From Thermohalobaculum sp035513135 (GTDB lineage: Bacteria; Pseudomonadota; Alphaproteobacteria; Rhodobacterales; Rhodobacteraceae): DNA of 5,799 bases. The translations under genes were made by a program, and so were the position numbers. Below, one piece after another: positions 1 through 5,004 of this stretch (the stretch's first letter is position 1; every line of letters begins with the position of its first letter). The DNA lies in NCBI GenBank assembly GCA_035513135.1, contig DATKCQ010000023.1, forward strand, positions 1 through 5,799. Direction: 5' to 3'. Below the pieces are notes generated by a model, which was not told the DNA's origin, ran no database searches, and worked only from the letters and a program-made list of their open reading frames with translations.

Positions 1-1
1 G

Positions 2-418
2 GCCGCCGCCCTGCCCCTCATGCGCGAGCGCGGCTGGGGGCGCATCGTCAACATCTCCTCGGCGCACGGGCTGACCGCCTCGCCCTTCAAGTCGGCCTAT
101 GTCGCGGCCAAGCACGGCATCGTCGGGCTGACCAAGGTGACCGCGCTGGAGACCGCGGAGGAGCCGATCACTGCCAACGCCGTCTGCCCCGCCTATGTGC
201 TGACACCGCTCATCGATTCCCAGATTCCGGACCAGATGAAAACCCACGGCATGGACCGCGAGACGGTGATCCGCGAGGTCCTTCTGGCCCGCCAGCCCTC
301 CAAGCAGTTCGTCACCATCGAGCAGGTCGCCGGCACGGTGGCCTTCCTGTGCTCGGACGACGCCGAGCAGATCACCGGGACCACGATCTCGGTGGACGGG
401 GGCTGGACCGCGCTGTGA
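2..418 (+). CDS. bdhA: D-3-hydroxybutyrate dehydrogenase, 3' part (5' end outside window)
   Basis: Short-chain dehydrogenase that interconverts D-3-hydroxybutyrate and acetoacetate with NAD(H) in the cytoplasm, the oxidation step of PHB or 3-hydroxybutyrate use. The window starts inside the gene; the open frame runs from base 2 to the TGA at 416-418 (138 codons). Aligned from memory to the 260-residue Pseudomonas enzymes, this is about residues 123-260, so the Rossmann NAD-binding half is missing from view. The visible part has the full catalytic set: Ser142 (codon 59-61, in NISSAHG), Tyr155 (98-100) and Lys159 (110-112, YVAAK). It also has the substrate-binding His144, Lys152 and Gln196 (in DSQIPD). 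The tail VDGGWTAL is typical; the usual last residue is Gln. A small oddity is CPAYV where CPGYV is common. A patatin-like gene follows 10 bases downstream and is probably cotranscribed. Family assignment is secure from the SAHG-YVAAK-TPL-QIPD series. Confidence 0.93.
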   Translation, partial: AAALPLMRERGWGRIVNISSAHGLTASPFKSAYVAAKHGIVGLTKVTALETAEEPITANAVCPAYVLTPLIDSQIPDQMKTHGMDRETVIREVLLARQPSKQFVTIEQVAGTVAFLCSDDAEQITGTTISVDGGWTAL

Positions 419-428
419 GCGCAGCCCC

Positions 429-1472
429 GTGACTCCGGCCCGTGCGCCGAAGACCGTTTGCCTGGCGCTGCAGGGCGGGGGCGCGCACGGCGCCTTCACC
501 TGGGGCGCGCTCGACCGGCTGCTCGAGGAGGAGGCGCTCGAGATCGAGGCGATCAGCGCCACCTCGGCGGGCGCCATGAACGCGGCGATGCTGAAGACCG
601 GCTTCGTCGCCGGCGGACGCGAGGGCGCGCGCCGCCAGCTCGACCGTTTCTGGGGCGGCATTCGGCGCGGCGCACAGGCCAACGTCAACCCGCTGGCCGG
701 GTGGCTGGCGGCGTTCTCCCCCGAGGCGGCGCAGACCGTCGATCGGCTGACCCGGGCGCCGGCGCAGTACCTGGCCGAATCGTTCCGCCGTACGCTTTCG
801 CCATACGACTGGAACCCTTTGAATATCAATCCACTACGCGATCTTCTTGAGAAATTGATCGACCTCGACCTGGTGTGCTGCGATTGCCGCCCGCACCTGT
901 TCCTCAGCGCCACCAACGTGCGCACCGGCAAGATCAAGGTGTTCAAGGAGGCCGAGATCTCGATCGACGCGGTGCTCGCCTCGGCCTGCCTGCCGGACCT
1001 GTTCCAGGCGGTGGAGATCGCCGGTGAGCACTACTGGGACGGCGGTTTCATGGGCAACCCGGCGCTCTATCCGCTGTTCTACCACGCCGAGAGCCGCGAC
1101 ATCGTCATCGTCCATGTCAACCCGATCGAGCGTCCCGACCTGCCGCGCACGGCGGCGGAGATCCGCGACCGGGTGAACGAGATCTCGTTCAACTCGTCGC
1201 TGCTGCGCGAGCTGCGCGTGGTGCACTTCGTCAAGCGGCTGCTCGCCGACGGCCGGATCGCGCCGGGCGAGATGAAGGACGTGCTGCTCCACTCGGTCCG
1301 CGACGACGCGGTGATTGCGCCGCTCGGCGCGGCCAGCAAGGTCAGCCCCGCCCCCGAGCTGATCGACCGGCTGAAGGCGGCCGGGCGCGGCGCGGCGGAC
1401 CGGTTCCTGCGCGCCCACTGGCAAAGCCTCGGCGTCGCGGACACGGTCGACCTCAGGGCGATGTACGACTGA
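429..1472 (+). CDS. Patatin-like phospholipase family protein (RssA-type serine hydrolase)
   Basis: A 347-residue patatin-fold acyl-ester hydrolase with a Ser-Asp dyad. The oxyanion-hole glycine motif GGGAHG is at residues 16-21, the nucleophile elbow ATSAG at 44-48 (Ser46), and the catalytic Asp204 in WDGGFMGNPAL. The first elbow glycine of GxSxG is Ala44, which I believe is normal in this subgroup. No signal peptide or membrane helix is seen, so it is probably cytoplasmic. The GTG start at 429 puts the glycine motif at the usual distance from the N terminus; no good Shine-Dalgarno is visible, which with the 10-base gap after bdhA suggests translation coupled to that gene. The C-terminal third (about 250-347) is the family's usual helical tail, ending SLGVADTVDLRAMYD. 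Codons about 123-143 are unusually AT-rich and rare for this genome. The substrate is unknown: phospholipid, neutral lipid or a PHB-related ester are all possible, and the link to PHB is inferred only from the neighbour. Confidence 0.9.
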   Translation: MTPARAPKTVCLALQGGGAHGAFTWGALDRLLEEEALEIEAISATSAGAMNAAMLKTGFVAGGREGARRQLDRFWGGIRRGAQANVNPLAGWLAAFSPEAAQTVDRLTRAPAQYLAESFRRTLSPYDWNPLNINPLRDLLEKLIDLDLVCCDCRPHLFLSATNVRTGKIKVFKEAEISIDAVLASACLPDLFQAVEIAGEHYWDGGFMGNPALYPLFYHAESRDIVIVHVNPIERPDLPRTAAEIRDRVNEISFNSSLLRELRVVHFVKRLLADGRIAPGEMKDVLLHSVRDDAVIAPLGAASKVSPAPELIDRLKAAGRGAADRFLRAHWQSLGVADTVDLRAMYD

Positions 1473-1577
1473 GGCGGGGAAAGCCGCACGGACCTCCAAC
1501 CCAGACCTTTCAGGGGGGAGCCCCGTGCCCGGCGCCGGGAGCCTGCCTCGCCTGGCCCGGTGCGCTCCCCGGCCCCG

Positions 1578-1606
1578 TTTTCTCCCGGCGGCGCAACTGC
1601 TATGCT
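1578..1606 (+). promoter_or_regulatory. Weak sigma70-like promoter candidate
   Basis: TTTTCT (1578-1583) and TATGCT (1601-1606) are separated by 17 bases. They match the -35 consensus at 3 of 6 positions and the -10 at 4 of 6. This is one of the few AT-richer patches in the gap and lies about 35 bases before the chosen ATG. It is only a pattern match. Confidence 0.25.
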
Positions 1607-1625
1607 TTGGCGCTGGCGAGGCAAT

Positions 1626-1633
1626 GGATGGAG
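1626..1633 (+). promoter_or_regulatory. Ribosome binding site deciding the acyl-CoA dehydrogenase start
   Basis: GGATGGAG lies 7 bases before the ATG at 1641. The open frame extends upstream to a GTG at 1560 and an ATG at 1602, but neither has comparable purine-rich sequence at the right distance, and the extra residues do not look like family sequence. Confidence 0.55.
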
Positions 1634-1640
1634 CCGAAGG

Positions 1641-3356
1641 ATGGACCGCGATTCCGTTGTCGACCGTGAGCTGCCGGCCGCCGCCGGTCCCGCCGCGCAG
1701 CCCGGGACGCGGGGGCTGAACTTCTACCGGTGCGACCCGTCGCTCAGGGGCATCCTCGCCCTCTACCTCGACGCGGAGGCGCGGGCTGCGCTGGAGCCGC
1801 ATCTGGACCGCCTGGGCGCACTGGTCGGCGCCCGGCTCGACGATCTGGCGCGCGCCGCCGACCGCAACCCGCCGGCGCTGCAGCACCGCGACCGCTCCGG
1901 CGAGGACCGCCAGCGCATCGAGCACCACCCGGCCTGGGAGGAGATGGAGCGCCTCGCGCTGGGCGAGTTCGCGCTCACCGTGATGTCGCACCGCGCCGCG
2001 CTCGGCCGCGGCGCAGCGTGGCCGAGCCTTGCCAAATACGCGCTGACATACCTGTTCGCGCAGTCCGAGTTCGGCCTGCTCTGCCCGGTCAACATGACCG
2101 ATTCGCTCACCCGCACGATCCGCCGGTACGCCGCGCCCGAGCTGCTCGGCCGCTACCTGCCGCGCCTGCTCGCCGACGACCCGGCCGAGATGTTCCAGGG
2201 TGCGATGTTCATGACCGAGCGGTTCGCAGGATCGGACGTCGGCGCCACCCTGACCCGCGCCGCGCCCGAAGGGCAGCACTGGCGCCTGTGGGGCGACAAG
2301 TGGTTCTGCTCGAATGCCGACGCCGACCTGGCGCTGGTGCTCGCCCGGCCCGAGGGCGCAGGCGAGGGGACCCGGAACCTCGGCCTCTTCCTGCTGCCGC
2401 GGATGCTCGAGGACGGCGAGCCGAACCACTACCGGATCGTGCGCCTGAAGGAGAAGCTCGGCACCCGCGCCATGCCCTCGGGCGAGATCCGGCTGGAGGG
2501 CGCCATCGCCTACCTGGTCGGCGACCTCGGCCAGGGCTTCAAGCAGATGGCCGAGATGGTGAATCAGTCGCGGCTCTCGAACGGCGTGCGCTCGGCCGGC
2601 ATCATGCGCCGCGCCGTGCACGAGGCGCTGGCCGTCGCCCGCGGGCGCGAGGCGTTCGGGCGGCGCCTGATCGAGCTGCCGCTGATGCGCCGCCAGCTCG
2701 CCAAGATGATCGTGCCGGCCGAGCAGGCGCTCGCCATTGTCGGCTACACCGCCGACTGCCTCGACCGCGCGGACGCGGGCGAGGCGCAGGCCCAGGCGGT
2801 GCGGCGCATCCTCACGCCGCTGGTGAAGCTGCGCGCCTGCCGCGACGCGCGCAAGGTGACCGGCGACGCCATGGAGGCGCGCGGCGGCTGCGGCTACATC
2901 GAGGAGTTCATCGAGCCGCGCCTGCTGCGCGAAGCCCATCTCGGCTCGATCTGGGAGGGTACCTCGAACATCATCGCGCTCGACGTGATCCGCGCCGCGC
3001 GCAAGGCCGCCGCGCACGAGGCGCTGGCCGAAACGCTGGCGCCGCTGATCGAGACGGCGCCCGGCGACCTGCGCGCGCCACTGGCCGGGCGGCTGGCGGC
3101 CGCGGTGGCTTTCACGGAGCGGGTGGCGCGCGAGGGCGCGTCGGCCGAGCACCTCGCCCGGCAGGCCGCGACCGGGCTCTACAACGCAACGACCGCGGTG
3201 CTTCTGGCCGCCCACGCAACGGCGCTGGGCGAGCCCTGGCGCGCCGAGGCCGCGCGGCTGGTGCTGCTCCACCGGCTCGGCACCGCCGATCCGCTCGCGC
3301 CGGAGGTGGATGATAGGCGCCCGGTGGACGCCCTGCTCGCCGCGCTCGCGCCCTGA
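1641..3356 (+). CDS. AidB-like acyl-CoA dehydrogenase family protein
   Basis: A 571-residue FAD-dependent acyl-CoA dehydrogenase of the AidB branch, expected to oxidise an acyl-CoA and pass electrons to ETF. The N-terminal AidB-type segment has NPPALQHRDRSG (about 76-87) and HHPAWEEM (95-102). FAD/substrate motifs follow: MFMTERFAGSDVG (189-201), WGDKWFCSN (217-225), the helical-domain RLSNGVRSAG (311-320), GREAFGRRL (335-343) and EARGGCGYIEE (412-422). SIWEGTSNI (436-444) carries Glu439 at the usual catalytic-base position. E. coli AidB is about 541 residues, and the extra length here is mostly at the N terminus. The last ~130 residues are Ala/Leu-rich helices and lack the strongly basic character of the AidB DNA-binding surface, so a metabolic role is more likely than an alkylation-response one. 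Which acyl-CoA it uses is not readable. The ATG at 1641 is chosen for its GGATGGAG ribosome site. The gene ends 15 bases from a convergent gene. Confidence 0.88.
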   Translation: MDRDSVVDRELPAAAGPAAQPGTRGLNFYRCDPSLRGILALYLDAEARAALEPHLDRLGALVGARLDDLARAADRNPPALQHRDRSGEDRQRIEHHPAWEEMERLALGEFALTVMSHRAALGRGAAWPSLAKYALTYLFAQSEFGLLCPVNMTDSLTRTIRRYAAPELLGRYLPRLLADDPAEMFQGAMFMTERFAGSDVGATLTRAAPEGQHWRLWGDKWFCSNADADLALVLARPEGAGEGTRNLGLFLLPRMLEDGEPNHYRIVRLKEKLGTRAMPSGEIRLEGAIAYLVGDLGQGFKQMAEMVNQSRLSNGVRSAGIMRRAVHEALAVARGREAFGRRLIELPLMRRQLAKMIVPAEQALAIVGYTADCLDRADAGEAQAQAVRRILTPLVKLRACRDARKVTGDAMEARGGCGYIEEFIEPRLLREAHLGSIWEGTSNIIALDVIRAARKAAAHEALAETLAPLIETAPGDLRAPLAGRLAAAVAFTERVAREGASAEHLARQAATGLYNATTAVLLAAHATALGEPWRAEAARLVLLHRLGTADPLAPEVDDRRPVDALLAALAP

Positions 3357-3375
3357 GCGCGGCAGGCGCGCTCAG
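3353..3375. terminator. Perfect stem-loop shared by two convergent gene ends
   Basis: CTGAGCGCG (3353-3361) and CGCGCTCAG (3367-3375) are perfect reverse complements around a 5-base GCAGG loop. The stem contains the TGA of the acyl-CoA dehydrogenase (3354-3356) and the TGA of the minus-strand dehydrogenase (3372-3374). Neither side has a T-run, so it is not a classic intrinsic terminator. It could act as a bidirectional pause or Rho-assisted terminator, or protect both mRNA 3' ends. Confidence 0.5.
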
Positions 3376-4244
3376 ACCTCGCCGTCGATCAGCCGGATCA
3401 GCGCGGGGAAATATGCCCCGCCCTGCCCCGCCGCGCTGGAGCGCTCGAGGATTTCGCGCGCCAGTCGGGCACCGCGCGCCTCGACACCCATCTCGGCGGC
3501 CAGGTCCAGCGCGTAGGTCACGTCCTTGATCGCATAGTCGGTGGGAAAGGCCGCCTCGGGAAACGCGCGCGGCAGCATGGCCTTCATGCCGTGGTTCCTG
3601 AGCGCGAAACTGTCGGCCGAGCCGTTGCCCAGGGCCTCGAGCAGCAGGGCCTCGTCCACCCCGGCGCGCCGCGCCACCGCCATCGCCTCGGCCAGCGCCA
3701 CCACGGTCTCGAACAGCACCATGTTGTTCATCAGCTTGACCACCTGCCCGCAGCCCACCGGGCCGCAATGCAGAACGTCGCTGCCCATGCAGCGCAGCAG
3801 CGGCTCGATGGCGGCGTAGACGTCCGGCTCCGCCCCCACGGTGATGCTGAGCGTGCCCGCCTCGGCGGCGGCCCGGGTGCGGGCCACCGGGGCGTCGGCA
3901 TAGGCGGCACGCTTCGCGCCCGCCTCGGCCGAGAGCTGTCGCTCGAGCGCCACCGGGGCCGTCGAGGTGTCCACGATCACCTGCCCTGCCCGCAGCGAAG
4001 GGAGAAGCCCGCGCACCACCGCCTCGACCTGCGGCCCGGCGGGGAGCGAGAGGAACACAACCTCGGCGTCCCGGCCCGCTTCCTCGGCGGAGGCGGCCGC
4101 GCGCACCCCCGCCGCCGCCAGCCGCTCCAGCGGCTCGGGCCGCATGTCGAAGGCCTGCACCTTGCGCCCCGACTTCTCGGCGAGGTTGCGGCACATGGGC
4201 TCGCCCATCACGCCGAGCCCGATGAAGCCGATCGTGCCGCTCAT
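3372..4244 (-). CDS. NAD-dependent beta-hydroxyacid dehydrogenase (3-hydroxyisobutyrate dehydrogenase superfamily)
   Basis: A 290-residue cytoplasmic oxidoreductase, the normal length for the family. The N-terminal Rossmann domain has GLGVMG (9-14), and the second strand ends in Asp33 (VQAFD), which suggests NAD rather than NADP. The family lysine is Lys170 in GCGQVVKLMNN, with Asn173/Asn174 following. The C-terminal helical domain has YAIKDVTYALDLA (237-249), including the conserved Lys240-Asp241. The substrate loop is unusual: DAPVARTRAAAEAGTLSITVG (117-137) has Ala121-Arg122-Thr123 where 3-hydroxyisobutyrate dehydrogenases have Ser-Gly-Gly. The substrate is therefore probably not 3-hydroxyisobutyrate. 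From memory, E. coli sulfolactaldehyde reductase YihU also has an Arg here, which hints at an acidic substrate. The ATG overlaps the stop of the upstream MaoC-type gene (ATGA), and the G-rich end of that gene supplies the ribosome site, so the two are almost certainly translated from one message. Confidence 0.9.
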   Translation of the reverse strand: MSGTIGFIGLGVMGEPMCRNLAEKSGRKVQAFDMRPEPLERLAAAGVRAAASAEEAGRDAEVVFLSLPAGPQVEAVVRGLLPSLRAGQVIVDTSTAPVALERQLSAEAGAKRAAYADAPVARTRAAAEAGTLSITVGAEPDVYAAIEPLLRCMGSDVLHCGPVGCGQVVKLMNNMVLFETVVALAEAMAVARRAGVDEALLLEALGNGSADSFALRNHGMKAMLPRAFPEAAFPTDYAIKDVTYALDLAAEMGVEARGARLAREILERSSAAGQGGAYFPALIRLIDGEV

Positions 4245-4753
4245 CCCCCGCCCCCCTCACGCTTGCGCAGCAGGTATTTTTGCTCGCCCTCCATCACCGT
4301 GACGCCGTCGTGGTTCACCACCGTCACGCGGCAGGTCAGCACGCCGGTCGTGCGCTGCGGCTTCAGCCCGGCGATCTCGACCACGGGATAGAGCGTGTCG
4401 CCGCAATAGACCGGCTTCAAGAACCGCGAGGACTGCTCGAGAAAGCCGATCAGCGACTCGCTCATCAGGTGCGCCAGCGCGCCCGCGCCGATGCAGGCCT
4501 GGATCGCCACCTGGAAGCCGTGCGCCAGCAGGTCGCGGTGGCCGTGCGCCCGACACCAGTGGCGGTCGTAATGGATCGGGTGGTTGTCGCCCGAGGCCGC
4601 CTGGAAGGCGGCGAACACCCCCTCGGTCATGGTGCGCGAGGGCAGGTAGAAGCGCTCGCCGAGGGTGAAATCCTCGAAGGCGCGCTGGTCGGGGAAGCGC
4701 AGCGAGAGCGGGTCGATCATCCCGTTCGTGGTTTCGTTCGCGGCTTCGTTCAT
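4241..4753 (-). CDS. MaoC-family hot-dog acyl dehydratase
   Basis: A 170-residue single hot-dog protein of the R-specific enoyl-CoA hydratase (MaoC/PhaJ) family. The hydratase signature ASGDNHPIHYD spans residues 53-63, with Asp56 and His61 at the same five-residue spacing as catalytic Asp31/His36 of Aeromonas PhaJ. It is followed by LLAHGFQVA (75-83). The second half has FLEQSSRFLKPVYCGDTLYP (104-123) and GEQKYLLRK (156-164), typical of stand-alone MaoC proteins found with hydroxyacid dehydrogenases and CoA enzymes. It probably hydrates an enoyl-CoA or dehydrates a 3-hydroxyacyl-CoA; the acyl group is unknown. The ATG at 4753 is chosen because GGGAGGAGG precedes it; the frame stays open to an ATG at 4930, but that extension looks like translated leader. 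The reading frame ends in four glycines whose codons overlap the next gene's ribosome site. First gene of a two-gene operon, divergent from the HisA-like gene. Confidence 0.88.
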   Translation of the reverse strand: MNEAANETTNGMIDPLSLRFPDQRAFEDFTLGERFYLPSRTMTEGVFAAFQAASGDNHPIHYDRHWCRAHGHRDLLAHGFQVAIQACIGAGALAHLMSESLIGFLEQSSRFLKPVYCGDTLYPVVEIAGLKPQRTTGVLTCRVTVVNHDGVTVMEGEQKYLLRKREGGGG

Positions 4754-4755
4754 GA

Positions 4756-4764
4756 CCTCCTCCC
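4756..4764 (-). promoter_or_regulatory. Strong ribosome binding site deciding the MaoC gene start
   Basis: Read on the minus strand, GGGAGGAGG ends 2 bases before the ATG at 4753, with its first GGGAGG 5 bases away. It rules in this start over the in-frame ATG at 4930 and the later ATG at 4720, which has no such site. Confidence 0.7.
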
Positions 4765-4840
4765 GGGGCGCGGGGAAAATTCTTCCGGAGTCTCCCCCAA
4801 GCCCATTCAAGAATCTCCCCGCCTCGGATAGACTGCCGTT

Positions 4841-4869
4841 GTCGCGATGACCATGCCAAAGGTCGCGAT
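4841..4869. repeat. Direct repeat pair GTCGCGAT, 21-bp period
   Basis: Identical 8-mers at 4841-4848 and 4862-4869, each containing the palindrome TCGCGA. A 21-bp period equals two helical turns, so both copies face the same side of the DNA. This suits a possible operator in the divergent control region, but no cognate regulator is in the window. Confidence 0.4.
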
Positions 4870-4992
4870 CGGAGAAGGCTAGTCCCCTCCCCCGCGGCAT
4901 GTATGCGCCGATTCGCCAGTGGACCCGCACGAGCGCCGGGCGCGGCGCGGCCGGGCGGTCATCGTCATCCTGGACTGCTCGACCAGCTCCGT

Positions 4993-4998
4993 GGAGGG
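4993..4998 (+). promoter_or_regulatory. Ribosome binding site deciding the HisA-like gene start
   Basis: GGAGGG stands 6 bases before the ATG at 5005. The protein from that ATG begins MIIYPYIALKSG, which lines up with the first beta strand of HisA proteins. The in-frame ATG at 4903 is therefore rejected as the start. Confidence 0.75.
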
Positions 4999-5004
4999 AA
5001 CGTC

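Larger units (their letters stand above)
1473..1640 (+). other. Intergenic gap upstream of the acyl-CoA dehydrogenase
   Basis: A 168-bp non-coding stretch. It contains a 12-bp perfect palindrome CCCGGCGCCGGG (1528-1539), a short GGGG-AG-CCCC hairpin candidate (1515-1524), and a T-richer patch at 1578-1610 that may be a promoter. There is no hairpin with a T-run after the patatin-like gene, so an intrinsic terminator is not evident. Read-through from bdhA and the hydrolase into the dehydrogenase is possible. Confidence 0.5.
4754..5004. promoter_or_regulatory. Divergent intergenic control region
   Basis: A 251-bp region between the MaoC operon (leftward) and the HisA-like gene (rightward), so both promoters should lie here. 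It is less GC-rich than the genes in parts (4776-4815 and 4840-4870). It contains two copies of GTCGCGAT (4841-4848 and 4862-4869) exactly 21 bp apart, two near copies GAGTCTCCCC/GAATCTCCCC (4788-4797 and 4811-4820) 23 bp apart, and a 6-bp inverted repeat ATTCTT/AAGAAT (4779-4784 and 4809-4814). No convincing -35/-10 pair was found on either strand. Open frames entering from both sides look like leader translated in silico. Confidence 0.45.

Noticed and set aside
1528..1539. Perfect palindrome CCCGGCGCCGGG as an operator or terminator
   Set aside because: It has no loop space for a hairpin and no T-run, and GC-only palindromes of this length are common at this composition; noted only as part of the intergenic gap.
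1560..1640. Upstream GTG/ATG starts for the acyl-CoA dehydrogenase
   Set aside because: The extension carries no family sequence and would overlap the promoter candidate; the ATG at 1641 has the better ribosome site.
1525..1719. 64-codon GTG frame preceded by a purine-rich AGGGGGGAG, possibly a leader peptide before the acyl-CoA dehydrogenase
   Set aside because: It has a fair ribosome site but runs 79 bases into the dehydrogenase in another frame and has a Pro/Arg-rich composition with no motif. It could only be kept with ribosome profiling or conservation.
834..3272. 812-codon open frame on the minus strand under the hydrolase and acyl-CoA dehydrogenase genes
   Set aside because: It is antisense to two well-recognised genes, its sequence is Arg/Gly/Ala/His-rich with no recognisable motif, and long antisense frames are expected at this GC content.
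1730..3313. 527-codon plus-strand frame inside the acyl-CoA dehydrogenase
   Set aside because: Out-of-frame shadow: extremely Arg/Pro/Ala-rich, no family motifs, while the other frame carries clear dehydrogenase motifs throughout.
3112..4260. 382-codon minus-strand frame overlapping the hydroxyacid dehydrogenase
   Set aside because: Same-strand shadow frame of low-complexity Arg/Gly/Ala sequence; the real frame has the Rossmann and Lys170 motifs.
4754..4930. N-terminal extension of the MaoC gene to the ATG at 4930
   Set aside because: The ATG at 4753 has a near-perfect ribosome site and gives the usual single hot-dog length; the extension crosses the repeats of the control region.
4903..5004. 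N-terminal extension of the HisA-like gene to the ATG at 4903
   Set aside because: HisA proteins begin at the MII(x)P strand, which starts at 5005 behind a GGAGGG site; the extension is Arg/Gly-rich leader.
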